Shown here one piece after another: positions 19,029-28,501 of a stretch of DNA of 40,878 bases. Each line of letters begins with the position of its first letter. Position 1 is the first letter of the stretch. The stretch is from contig CAMART010000028.1 in assembly GCA_945860705.1 (NCBI GenBank), forward strand, positions 1 to 40,878. The letters run 5' to 3'. A program made the translations under genes and the position numbers. Under the pieces are notes generated by a model that worked only from the letters and a program-made list of their open reading frames with translations, was not told the origin of the DNA and did no database searches. The stretch comes from Chitinophaga pinensis. Its GTDB lineage: Bacteria; Bacteroidota; Bacteroidia; Chitinophagales; CAMDFR01.

Positions 19029-20075
19029 TTATTTTTTATTAATCTGATTTTTCAAATCTTGTATCTCTTTTTTCAGAATATTTATTTCATCTGATGTTGC
19101 TTCATAATTGGCTTCTACACTCTGATACACTTTTAATTTTGTTGTATTCAATCCTTCACTTTTTAATATATTCTCGATGTCTTTATCGATATTCTTATCA
19201 AATTTTTTTGATAAAACATCTAATGTAATATTTTTATTGGATGCATCTACTTTATAACTAATGACATGAAATTTTTCTTCTAATTTATTTTTTATCAAAT
19301 CATCTACTTTTGATTTATATATATTTTCTTGTGCCATGCCTACAGCAAAATATAATGCTGGCAATATGAATAATATAGACAAAACAGTAAAATAGCTATT
19401 GATTGATTTCAACTCTTCATTTTTTACTTTTTTAAAACGAAGATATTTTGCTATAATATAAGTACCTATACAAATAAATAAACAATTGATTAGATAGGTA
19501 TACATGCCTCCCCACACATAATTAAACTGAGCTGTAGCAATACCAAAACCTACAGTGCACAATGGTGGGATACAAGCTGTAGCTACTGCCACTCCTACTA
19601 AAACTCGATTGCCATCTGCTCTAGATATAGCTATAAAACCCGCCATACCTCCAAAAAGTGCTAGTAAGATATCAAAAATAGTAGGTCTTGAAAAAGATAT
19701 CAATTCGTCAGTAGCTATATGATATGGTGATAATAAATAATAAAGAGTAGAAAAAAACAAACAAAAAATAACTATAGTAATATAGTTTTTGAAACTAAGT
19801 TTTAGTAATGCTATATCTGATGTAGCTAATGAAAATCCGATTCCAAAAATTGGTCCCATAAGTGGGGAGATAATCATTGCCCCAATCACTGCTGCTTTAG
19901 AATTTATATTGAGTCCAATGCACGAGATGAGCATTGCAAATGCCATTACCCAAAAATTCGTACCTTTGAAAATAGCCCCAGTTTTGACTTCATTATAAGT
20001 TTCTAATTCATTTTCTTGATCAGCTTTTAGATTAAAAATATTTTTTAATTCTTTGGAAATATTTTGCAATAACAT
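19029..20075 (-). CDS. DUF389-family integral membrane protein
   Basis: This 348-residue protein has about six to seven membrane helices and the family hallmark AAVIGAMIISPLMGPIFGIG near residues 61-80, followed by a SRADGNRVLVGVAVATACIPP segment. A soluble domain follows the helices and the protein ends in a short coiled coil (INILKKEIQDLKNQI). DUF389 proteins have no firmly known function. It is the last gene of the long minus-strand cluster, 3 bp after the monooxygenase gene, which suggests co-expression with the SDR and monooxygenase but does not define its job. Confidence 0.88.
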   Translation of the reverse strand: MLLQNISKELKNIFNLKADQENELETYNEVKTGAIFKGTNFWVMAFAMLISCIGLNINSKAAVIGAMIISPLMGPIFGIGFSLATSDIALLKLSFKNYITIVIFCLFFSTLYYLLSPYHIATDELISFSRPTIFDILLALFGGMAGFIAISRADGNRVLVGVAVATACIPPLCTVGFGIATAQFNYVWGGMYTYLINCLFICIGTYIIAKYLRFKKVKNEELKSINSYFTVLSILFILPALYFAVGMAQENIYKSKVDDLIKNKLEEKFHVISYKVDASNKNITLDVLSKKFDKNIDKDIENILKSEGLNTTKLKVYQSVEANYEATSDEINILKKEIQDLKNQINKK

Positions 20076-20078
20076 GGA

Positions 20079-21551
20079 TTATATATTTTGTATTATTTCA
20101 AAATCATTCAAATCATATTTCCTCATTTCTTTTCTAAACTGATTATTCAATTTTGGATAGATAGTAGTATTCACACCTTTCGAATCTAAATACCAGCTTT
20201 TACATCCACTGCTCCAAACCGTATTTTTCAAATTTGATTGTAGATTATTATTATATTTTTCTTCTACTTCTTTTTTAATATTGAGTAATTGATGTTCGTT
20301 TAGTTTATTAGATTCTTTGATATGTTTTAAAATGTATATCATTTGTGATTCCATCATATGCACTACAGAATTGTGCCCTAATCCAGTATTTGGTCCAAGT
20401 ATAAAAAATAAATTTGGGTAGTTATGAGTCATACATCCTTTGAAAGCATGTACGCTAGTTGTTTTCCATTGGTCAATTAAATTGATGCCATCTATTCCTA
20501 TTATTTTTGTTTTTACTTGTATTTCTGCAGCTTCAAAACCTGTAGCCATGATGAGCGTATCTACTTCTATCTCTTCATTATTTTCAAAAACAATTGTGTG
20601 CTCTTTGATTTCTTTAATTGAATCTGTAATCAAACTTACATTTGGCTTACTAAAAACAGGATAATATTTTTTTGACACCAAAACTCTTTTGCAACCTAAT
20701 TTATACGTAGGAATTAATTTTTTTTGAAGTGCTTCATTAGGTACTTTTTTCTTTAAATAGTTGATAGCAAAATTTGTTACGAATTTATTTACGGTTTCAT
20801 TACCTACAAATGCTAATCCAAATAATTCATTCATCCAATAGAGTTGTTCTCTTTTTAGTTTTTCAAGAACAGGAAAAAGCCTATATATTTTTTTAGTAAA
20901 ATCAGAAATCTTTGGATTGGCTCTAGGAAGTATCCAAGCCGCCGACCTCTGCAAAATATTTAGATGTGCTACCTCGTCTACTATATTTGGTATCACTTGT
21001 ATAGCACTTGCTCCTGTGCCTATCACAGCTACTTTTTTATTTTTTAGCACATGCGAAGTATCCCAATGAGAAGTATGAAAATAGGTTCCTTTGAAATTTT
21101 CAAGTCCTTTAAACTGAGGAATAACCGCTCTATTTAGTGGGCCTTGAGCAAGTAGTACATATTTAGCTTTAAATACATTTTTATTCTGGTCAAATAAATT
21201 CCAAACTTGTTCTTGATTTTCAAATTCTATTTTTACAACTTCCGTATCAAATTTTATTTTTTCGTTGAGTTTATTTTTAGCTACTATATTTTTTAAATAC
21301 GCAAGAATTTCTTTCTGTGAAGAAAACATATTTGACCAATCTGGATTTGGCTCATCATGTATTGAATATAAGTAAGACGAAACATCACACGCACAACCTG
21401 GATATACATTATCTCTCCAAGTACCCCCAATTTCAGATGCTTTTTCAAACATCATGATAGATTGGAAATTATTTTTTTGCAATTCAAGTGATGCTATGAT
21501 TCCTCCAAATCCAGTTCCTATTATTGCAAACTCTACATCATAGTTTTTCAT
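20079..21551 (-). CDS. Flavin-containing monooxygenase (Baeyer-Villiger-like)
   Basis: This is a 490-residue NAD(P)H- and FAD-dependent enzyme. The FAD Rossmann motif IGTGFGGI lies at residues 11-18, followed by GGTWRDNVYPGCACDV. FKGTYFHTSHW fits the FxGxxxHTxxW fingerprint of Baeyer-Villiger/flavin monooxygenases. A second Rossmann motif, VIGTGASAIQ, binds NADPH. Substrates of this group are ketones, aldehydes or heteroatoms and cannot be read here. Its start overlaps the SDR stop by 4 bp, a strong sign of translational coupling, so the pair likely works on the same lipid or carbonyl compound. Confidence 0.92.
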   Translation of the reverse strand: MKNYDVEFAIIGTGFGGIIASLELQKNNFQSIMMFEKASEIGGTWRDNVYPGCACDVSSYLYSIHDEPNPDWSNMFSSQKEILAYLKNIVAKNKLNEKIKFDTEVVKIEFENQEQVWNLFDQNKNVFKAKYVLLAQGPLNRAVIPQFKGLENFKGTYFHTSHWDTSHVLKNKKVAVIGTGASAIQVIPNIVDEVAHLNILQRSAAWILPRANPKISDFTKKIYRLFPVLEKLKREQLYWMNELFGLAFVGNETVNKFVTNFAINYLKKKVPNEALQKKLIPTYKLGCKRVLVSKKYYPVFSKPNVSLITDSIKEIKEHTIVFENNEEIEVDTLIMATGFEAAEIQVKTKIIGIDGINLIDQWKTTSVHAFKGCMTHNYPNLFFILGPNTGLGHNSVVHMMESQMIYILKHIKESNKLNEHQLLNIKKEVEEKYNNNLQSNLKNTVWSSGCKSWYLDSKGVNTTIYPKLNNQFRKEMRKYDLNDFEIIQNI

Positions 21552-22405
21552 GAGTATACTTTATCTATATTGTTAAGTGATTTTGGATAAAATATTTTTG
21601 TTATCAAATCAAATACCTGCTGATATCTTGCAGGAAATAATCTAACAATAATATCAAATACTTTTGCATCTGCTCCTATGAGTAGGCGTAGCTTTTTATT
21701 TTCGATTGCGTCTACAATATTTTGAGCTGCTATATCTGGTGAAGTTCTAGCTTGTTTGAGAAATAATTTATTGACTCGTTCTTTAGTATCTTCATTTATT
21801 TTTGAACCCATCAATTTAGAATTGACATTGATATTCGTTCTTATTCCACCAGGATGCACACAAGTTGTATAAATATTAGTTCTAGCTAATTCCATTCTTA
21901 GAGCTTCCGTATAACCTCGCACTGCAAATTTTGAAGTGCAATAAGGCACACAGGTTTTTACACCAAACAATCCAAACACACTAGATACGTTTACAATATG
22001 ACCTTCATTTTTGGCATGCATGTATGGAAGTAGATTCTGTGAGAGATAAACTATGCTCCAAAGGTTTGTCTTCATAAGCCATTCAAATCCTTCTAGTGGT
22101 GTATCTTTCATAAATCCACTTATAAGATTTGCGCCTGCATTATTTATCAATATCAGTTTTCTGTTATTTATCTTCGATAAAATATCAAAAGATAATTTTT
22201 CAATTTCTTCTTTAATAGAAAGATCAGTAATATATGTAAAAAAATCAGTATTGAAATTATTTTGTAATGAAGTAGCAAGGGATTCTAACTCAAGTATATT
22301 TTTATCAATAGCATACACTGCTACTCCTTTTCTGTTATAATTTTCGCAAAGCGCTCTGCCTATTCCAGAAGCTGCACCAGTAATGACTACAAAATAATTA
22401 TTCAT
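21548..22405 (-). CDS. Short-chain dehydrogenase/reductase
   Basis: This is a 285-residue classical SDR. The cofactor motif TGAASGIG lies near residue 9, NNAG near residue 89, the catalytic Ser in NVSSVFG, and the YCTSK motif carries the catalytic Tyr and Lys. SDRs interconvert alcohols and ketones with NAD(P)H. It overlaps the monooxygenase by 4 bp; an alcohol-to-ketone step followed by oxygen insertion is a plausible pair of reactions, but that is inference. It starts 6 bp after the 1497-residue protein gene. Confidence 0.92.
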   Translation of the reverse strand: MNNYFVVITGAASGIGRALCENYNRKGVAVYAIDKNILELESLATSLQNNFNTDFFTYITDLSIKEEIEKLSFDILSKINNRKLILINNAGANLISGFMKDTPLEGFEWLMKTNLWSIVYLSQNLLPYMHAKNEGHIVNVSSVFGLFGVKTCVPYCTSKFAVRGYTEALRMELARTNIYTTCVHPGGIRTNINVNSKLMGSKINEDTKERVNKLFLKQARTSPDIAAQNIVDAIENKKLRLLIGADAKVFDIIVRLFPARYQQVFDLITKIFYPKSLNNIDKVYS

Positions 22406-22411
22406 CTTTTT

Positions 22412-25400
22412 TTATTTATGGTCTAATGCATATGCTTTCATCTTTTCTACAAATGCTTTCATTTTTGTTTGAGAGCCTAATGCGAAAATATAGAATTTAC
22501 CGTTATCTCTAGTTACCTTACGTTTGTCAGGCTCAACTGCTGATACTAAACCATTTACTTCATCATAAGAAGTAAGGAAAGTAACATTATTCGATTTATA
22601 GGTAATAAACATCCAATCGCCTAAACTACTTTTAAAATAGATGTTAAAATAACCGCTACTTCTATTTGCTCCCATTTCTATATATCCATCTACTTTTTTC
22701 TCCAGACTTTTCTCACCATAAGACAATACTCCTATTGGACCAATACTTTTATAAGTCATATCTATAGGATCGAATACAAATTTCAGATCTGATAAAATAA
22801 GATTGTATCCTAGACTTTTTGGTTTCACAGATAGACCAGATTTGTTGAGCTCTTCAAAATATTTAGTTTCATCTTTTTTATCATCAATCATCTCAGTCAT
22901 TTGTTTAGCAAATTTATCTGTACTTACATCTAAATCACCGTTTTCAAAATCTGTTTCTAGCAACAATGCTATTTTCTCATTCATATCTTTAGAAAACTCT
23001 AGATTAAGTGCGAGCGTCATATCAAATTTATACTTATTATCTTCATTGATATTTGTAGTGATAGTTCCTGCTGCTAAATTTTCAATAGCTCCAAAATCTA
23101 TTCCTAATCCCAGCTTCCCATCACAAGTGACAGCCCCAGTATTATCGTTATATTTCATCACATTACCTTCTACTGCATCGCCCAATATTCTTGCACTATC
23201 GCCATATGTGTATTCACCTGTAGCTTCATTTTGCACTATTATTCCTTTTGCTTCAAAAACATTGTCATCACTTCTAGAGCTTTTGCTTCCCATTAGTAAA
23301 GTATATATCCCATTTGAATCTCTAGTGTTTAATGCTATACCAGCAAGTATTGAATTTCCTTCTGGAGATTTTGGAGTAGAGTATGTAATGTTTAATTTAT
23401 TAGCATCCACTTGCTGATTGATGCTAAACCAATCTGTTTTAGCTTTAGTGTTTTTATAATTTAGTTTTGCAAAACCATTCATGGTTACATCCTTATCTTT
23501 TGTGTAAAATTCAATACCTCCTTTATAAGAAATACCAGGATATATACTAAATTTTTCTGCTTCTTCAATACTTCCTTTTGCAAAAACTCTATATTCTGTT
23601 CTAGCTTCTTTCCCTTCTCCTATTGTTATTGGATTTACTTTTATTTCAGAAATCTTTACTTTTTCTTCAATAGTATTTTTCATTTTGTAAGTATAAGTTC
23701 CCGTACCACTCATAGATCTTAATCCTGTGATATCTAAAGTCACTTTATCTATTTTTTGATAGCCTTTGGTAGTATCTCCAACTATTTTTGCATTGGTGAG
23801 TGTACGCATTTTAGCTTCTGGCTCTATGATCACTTTATTACTATCAGGAATTACTCTTGAGTCTGCTACAATTATTTCGGGTACTTGTAAAAGCTCTAAT
23901 ATAGAAGTTCGTAAATTATATATTCCTCTTTTTGCTAATACTTTCAATTCATTTTGCTCAGGTTTAGTAGATATGAAATATGCTCCAGGACTATCTTTTG
24001 CAGATTTAAAATCCAATATTTTTTTATCCATATCCCAATCAAATTCGTTGATATAAGTTTTATATTGATTGTATGCAAAATCAGTTGGAATATCTTTTAC
24101 GTTTGAAACGAATTTTCCTAATTTATTTTTAAAATCAATTTTTGCATGAACATTAGGAGTGATAAAAGTAACTCTATCACCAAATTTAGATTTTATTTGA
24201 AGATTTGCAGTATCAGCTTCTAAATCTTCTGCTTGAAATTTTATTCTTTTAGATGCTAAACTAGCTTCGTCCCATTCAAGAGTACCATTGCCATACAGTC
24301 CTTTTGTACCAAGCAATAGAGAACCATCAAATGTAGTTTTATCATCATACATTTTGAAAGCACTATCACCTCGAGCTATACTCATCTCATCTTGGTATGG
24401 ACGCCAATGTATTTTATTATGCGTACTACTAGAGACTGGAGTACTCACCCCTGTGGCTGTTTTTGCAATAGTAAACTGATCAGCAACTGTATTCATACTA
24501 TCTGGGAAAAAAGTAATATCACTACATGCTAATTTTGACGATAGATATTCTACTTGCCCTGTACCTTTCAATCCGTCTAAATCTAATTTAAGAACCCCTG
24601 TATACTTCCCTTTATCTTTATATGCACTAAATCCAGCCATTGATGCTTTAGTATTAAATCCTAGAGAGAAATCTGGCATTTTTATTAAAGCTTCTTTGAA
24701 TGGTGGAAAGATATCAGAGCTTGTAAGTACTCCTGCAAATGACATAGCATTCTCATCAAATATTCTTAAACTATCCATTTTAAATGGATCATTTGTAAAA
24801 TAAAATGACTTACGAGGATATACACCATTCAAAATTCTTTTTTGGTCGTAATATACGTAAGAGTTTTTCAAACTTGTAAGCATTGGAAATTGTTTGAGTG
24901 GACTTCTTCCAGATTTATTAAGTTTATGATCTATTTCTAATAGTCCGTCTACTTTTTCTATTTTAGAATTCATAGGAACGAGTATCAATTCATTATTTTC
25001 ATCATATGCCCCATCGCCTCTTGGTATATTTAATACTATACTATCTATTTTTGGCATCTCTACTTTGAATGCATCATAGTTGAATCTATGTCCATCTCCT
25101 ACTAAATCTAATCTTGCTGCTAGTACCATACCACTAAATTCCATATCTCTATTTTTGCCTAATTTCATACTATCATTTTTAGGAAAAAATTGCACTTGAC
25201 TAGAATCCGCAATTGGAATTGTTCTTACACCATTGAAATCTATATTATAATTTTTTAAATTTATAACACCAACTGGGTTTGTAAGACTTTTTGCAAGTGC
25301 GCCAAAATTGATAACATCAAAATCTGTTTTATTAGACTTTGCTAATACGAAAGCGGTTGTCTTTGGCAAAATCTTTACTATTTGCAAATCTTTATTATAA

Positions 25401-26905
25401 TAAATAAAACCTTCTTGAGCTAAGAAATAAATCATCGGCAAAACTTGTTCTGCTGTAAGATGTGGATCCATTACTTTTGCAAAAGTGGCAGCATCCAGTG
25501 AATCGGTATTGTTTTTTTCTTTAAAGATTTTTAGTTTTGATAATGGATTGTATTCGTTAGTACCTTGAATTTTACGCATCATCAGATCACTATAAAAATT
25601 TTGAGAAGAAATATAGGAGAGCTTTTGCCCTGCACCTTCTTCCATCATCATATTAATACTTTCTTTATCTAATATCCAGGTCAAAGCATCTGCTTCCAAT
25701 TCTGTTTTGTGGTAAGAGTCAATAAATTTTGCTGCTGCTAAACCGTCTTTACCTCTTGAAATTCTAAGTTCCTTTTTTGCAATCTTATAGTTAATATTTA
25801 CACTTGGATGATAGATAGAATCTTTACCAAAATATAACGTCATTTCTGCTTCTCTAAAATTCAATTCAACTGGTTTTCTGATGGTAATATCTTTACCTTT
25901 TGCTACTAGTGCTTTTGTTTTACCATCTGCCAAATAAAAAGTAAGTGTCGCTCTTTCATTATTTTTGCCTGCTCCATATATTTTATATCCATACAAATTA
26001 AATGCCCCCACATAAGTAACATTCTCAGCAAGGTTATTGATTTTTACATTTGCATCAAAGGAATTAAATCTTGGGTAGGTGGCATTTTCTTCATTTGAAT
26101 TTGTAATCAACTTATCATAAAACGAACCTTGGATAGGAGTTGTAAAGAATATACCAAATACAAAATCTACAGTATCTACACTAAACTCTTGTTTACTCAT
26201 ATCGATTCTGTATTTTTTGAAAGTAGCAAAAATATTATTTGCATCCATTCCAGCCCTAGACCAGTTTACCTTACCTCCACTACCATCCCAATTATTGTCG
26301 CTTAGTGTATATGTTCCCGAAGTATTATATACTATCGTACTATCTCCTGCTACATATCCAACTATATTTGTAGTTGGCACTTTTACTACTACATCATTAT
26401 TTTCATAACTTAAAGTAAAGTTTGGATTTTCAAAATACCACGTTTTGAAATCAGAACTAAATAAAGCATTATGCTTGATCAATCCATTTGTAAAATTTAA
26501 AAAAGCTAAAAACTTTTTATTGTCTCCAATTCTTTGATTGTTGATTACTTGGTCTAATATTATTGTCCAATTTTTAATAAAATTTGCATCTTTATTACAA
26601 TTGTATACGATATCTAACGCATTGCAATACTCCATATAATATGGATTTGCAGTGAGATTTCTTTTTGCTAAAAGATTAGCCGAATTTATGACTGCTGTCA
26701 TAGCATCTCCACTTAGTTTCCCAGACTTTTGAAGATTTATTAATTTTTCTCCTGCTAGCTTACAATCATCTCTTTTAGTTATATTCAAAAAATCATTCAT
26801 CTGCGCAACAAATTTTACTGGATCTTTATCAAATTCTTTGATAGTTTGTGCATAGAAGCTATTTGAAAATAATAGTGCTATAAATAATATTGAGATTCTT
26901 TTCAT
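22412..26905 (-). CDS. Very large exported protein of unknown function (1497 residues)
   Basis: I place the start at 26905 (MKRISILFIALLF), which gives a typical signal peptide ending SFYAQ; 28 upstream in-frame codons lie over the prmA end and look like non-coding. The mature protein is rich in short beta strands and recurrent K/D-rich motifs such as the GLYGNGTLEWDEASL type. There is an alpha-helical N-terminal region (about 25-180), and no membrane helix beyond the signal. The strand pattern recalls large envelope beta proteins, but I cannot name a family. It lies 10 bp after prmA and 6 bp before the SDR, inside one likely transcript with tpiA and prmA. It is probably periplasmic or outer-membrane associated. 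Confidence 0.8.
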   Translation of the reverse strand: MKRISILFIALLFSNSFYAQTIKEFDKDPVKFVAQMNDFLNITKRDDCKLAGEKLINLQKSGKLSGDAMTAVINSANLLAKRNLTANPYYMEYCNALDIVYNCNKDANFIKNWTIILDQVINNQRIGDNKKFLAFLNFTNGLIKHNALFSSDFKTWYFENPNFTLSYENNDVVVKVPTTNIVGYVAGDSTIVYNTSGTYTLSDNNWDGSGGKVNWSRAGMDANNIFATFKKYRIDMSKQEFSVDTVDFVFGIFFTTPIQGSFYDKLITNSNEENATYPRFNSFDANVKINNLAENVTYVGAFNLYGYKIYGAGKNNERATLTFYLADGKTKALVAKGKDITIRKPVELNFREAEMTLYFGKDSIYHPSVNINYKIAKKELRISRGKDGLAAAKFIDSYHKTELEADALTWILDKESINMMMEEGAGQKLSYISSQNFYSDLMMRKIQGTNEYNPLSKLKIFKEKNNTDSLDAATFAKVMDPHLTAEQVLPMIYFLAQEGFIYYNKDLQIVKILPKTTAFVLAKSNKTDFDVINFGALAKSLTNPVGVINLKNYNIDFNGVRTIPIADSSQVQFFPKNDSMKLGKNRDMEFSGMVLAARLDLVGDGHRFNYDAFKVEMPKIDSIVLNIPRGDGAYDENNELILVPMNSKIEKVDGLLEIDHKLNKSGRSPLKQFPMLTSLKNSYVYYDQKRILNGVYPRKSFYFTNDPFKMDSLRIFDENAMSFAGVLTSSDIFPPFKEALIKMPDFSLGFNTKASMAGFSAYKDKGKYTGVLKLDLDGLKGTGQVEYLSSKLACSDITFFPDSMNTVADQFTIAKTATGVSTPVSSSTHNKIHWRPYQDEMSIARGDSAFKMYDDKTTFDGSLLLGTKGLYGNGTLEWDEASLASKRIKFQAEDLEADTANLQIKSKFGDRVTFITPNVHAKIDFKNKLGKFVSNVKDIPTDFAYNQYKTYINEFDWDMDKKILDFKSAKDSPGAYFISTKPEQNELKVLAKRGIYNLRTSILELLQVPEIIVADSRVIPDSNKVIIEPEAKMRTLTNAKIVGDTTKGYQKIDKVTLDITGLRSMSGTGTYTYKMKNTIEEKVKISEIKVNPITIGEGKEARTEYRVFAKGSIEEAEKFSIYPGISYKGGIEFYTKDKDVTMNGFAKLNYKNTKAKTDWFSINQQVDANKLNITYSTPKSPEGNSILAGIALNTRDSNGIYTLLMGSKSSRSDDNVFEAKGIIVQNEATGEYTYGDSARILGDAVEGNVMKYNDNTGAVTCDGKLGLGIDFGAIENLAAGTITTNINEDNKYKFDMTLALNLEFSKDMNEKIALLLETDFENGDLDVSTDKFAKQMTEMIDDKKDETKYFEELNKSGLSVKPKSLGYNLILSDLKFVFDPIDMTYKSIGPIGVLSYGEKSLEKKVDGYIEMGANRSSGYFNIYFKSSLGDWMFITYKSNNVTFLTSYDEVNGLVSAVEPDKRKVTRDNGKFYIFALGSQTKMKAFVEKMKAYALDHK

Positions 26906-26915
26906 TTCTGTTTTT

Positions 26916-27737
26916 TTATTTTTTAGTAAAATACATAGCTGACCACGCATCTTTTTGTACTGTATATTCATGTTTAATATTATATTCATTCATCTTTTGT
27001 ATCATTTCTACTTCATCGGTATTGAGAATTCCACTTATCAAAAGTATTCCTTTATTTTTCACAGCATTTGTAATAACGTTTATGTTGTCCAAAATAATAT
27101 GTCTGTTGATATTTGCTAATACTATATCATATACACTTTCTATTTTCTCTTCCTCACCTAGTATAAACTTACAATTATCACAATCATTCCTTTCTGCATT
27201 TTCTATACTATTTTCTACTGCCCATTCCTCGTTGTCTATTCCCAATACATAGGAAGCCTTCAACTTAGATGCCAAGATAGCCAAGATACCCGTACCCGAT
27301 CCAAAATCCAGTACTTTTTTATCTGTAAAATCAATATTTAACATCATTTCACACATCATATAGGTAGTAGCATGATGTCCAGTACCAAAAGACATTTTTG
27401 GTTCTATCACTAATTCTATATCTGAACCTATTTTATTGTGAAAAGGTGCACGTATAGAAAATTTAGAATTGATAATAACTGGGTCAAAATTTTTCTCCCA
27501 TTCTTCATTCCAATTTTTTTGCTCCATCAGACTTACTTGATAAGTAAGAGTTGGCTGATCTATTCTATCAAACACATCTGTAAGATCAGATTCATTGAAC
27601 AAATGTGAAGGAATGTATGCATATAAATGATGCTCATCACTATCAAACGAATCAAAATCATACTCTGCTAAATATGCAGTAAGTATCTCTTGAATTTCTT
27701 GTTCACTTGTAAGAATTGTTATTTTTGAATATTGCAT
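26916..27737 (-). CDS. prmA: Ribosomal protein L11 methyltransferase
   Basis: PrmA methylates lysines and the N-terminus of ribosomal protein L11 using S-adenosylmethionine. The 273-residue chain has the N-terminal substrate-recognition domain (about 1-90), then PKMSFGTGHHATT (residues 113-125), which is typical of PrmA, and the SAM-binding motif LDFGSGTGILAI (about 143-154). LANINRHIIL is the later catalytic motif. It overlaps the tpiA stop by 1 bp, consistent with one message. Confidence 0.93.
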   Translation of the reverse strand: MQYSKITILTSEQEIQEILTAYLAEYDFDSFDSDEHHLYAYIPSHLFNESDLTDVFDRIDQPTLTYQVSLMEQKNWNEEWEKNFDPVIINSKFSIRAPFHNKIGSDIELVIEPKMSFGTGHHATTYMMCEMMLNIDFTDKKVLDFGSGTGILAILASKLKASYVLGIDNEEWAVENSIENAERNDCDNCKFILGEEEKIESVYDIVLANINRHIILDNINVITNAVKNKGILLISGILNTDEVEMIQKMNEYNIKHEYTVQKDAWSAMYFTKK

Positions 27738-28498
27738 TAAAATGATTGTATAATACTAATGAAATCCGAAGCTACTAATGATGCGCCACCTATCAATCCT
27801 CCATCAACATCTGTTTGAGAAAATAATTCTTTTGCATTTTTCGGATTGCAACTTCCACCGTAAAGGATAGAAGTATCATCTGCTATAGCTTGTCCATATT
27901 TTGAAGCTAAAAATTTTCTAATTTCAGCATGCATTTCTTGTGCTTGCTCTGTAGATGCAGTAACTCCTGTACCTATTGCCCATATTGGTTCATAAGCTAT
28001 CACTATATTTTTAAAATCGCTATCACTTAAATGAAATAAACTATTTTGCAACTGAGTAGTAACAAACGAAACATGATTTCCACTATTTCTAATATCTAAA
28101 CTCTCCCCACAACAGAAAATCACTTTTAGTCCGTTAGCCAGTGCTGTATTTACTTTTGTAGCCAGCATTTCGTCAGACTCATGATTGTACATTCTTCTTT
28201 CGCTATGACCTACTAGTGTATAAGTAGCGCCTACTGACTTAATCATTTTTGCACTTATTTCTCCAGTATACGCGCCACTTTCATGCGTATGACAATTTTG
28301 AGAAGAGCTGTACATTTTTGACGAATTACTAATTTTTAAAGTCACATCTTGCAAGAACAATGCTGGTGGACATAATACAATTTCATCTGTATTATGATCT
28401 AGATTTTTTAATCCAACTACTAATTGAACAACTAACTCTTCAGCTTCATCACAGTTTTTATTCATTTTCCAGTTGCCTGCTACTATTTTTTTTCTCAT
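27737..28498 (-). CDS. tpiA: Triose-phosphate isomerase
   Basis: TpiA interconverts dihydroxyacetone phosphate and glyceraldehyde-3-phosphate in glycolysis. The 253-residue chain shows all active-site parts: Lys11 in GNWKMN, His98 in VGHSERR, Glu170 in AYEPIWAIGTG, and the phosphate-binding YGGSCNPKNA and GGLIGGASL loops near the C-terminus. It starts 3 bp after the GlmU-like gene and overlaps prmA by 1 bp. Confidence 0.98.
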   Translation of the reverse strand: MRKKIVAGNWKMNKNCDEAEELVVQLVVGLKNLDHNTDEIVLCPPALFLQDVTLKISNSSKMYSSSQNCHTHESGAYTGEISAKMIKSVGATYTLVGHSERRMYNHESDEMLATKVNTALANGLKVIFCCGESLDIRNSGNHVSFVTTQLQNSLFHLSDSDFKNIVIAYEPIWAIGTGVTASTEQAQEMHAEIRKFLASKYGQAIADDTSILYGGSCNPKNAKELFSQTDVDGGLIGGASLVASDFISIIQSF

Positions 28499-28501
28499 CT
28501 T

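Noticed and set aside
22803-23417. 204-residue plus-strand open frame within the large exported gene
   Set aside because: It is a serine-rich shadow of the real minus-strand gene, with no motif or start context.
26906-26989. Upstream start for the 1497-residue protein
   Set aside because: It would overlap the prmA end and precede a perfect signal peptide that begins at 26905.
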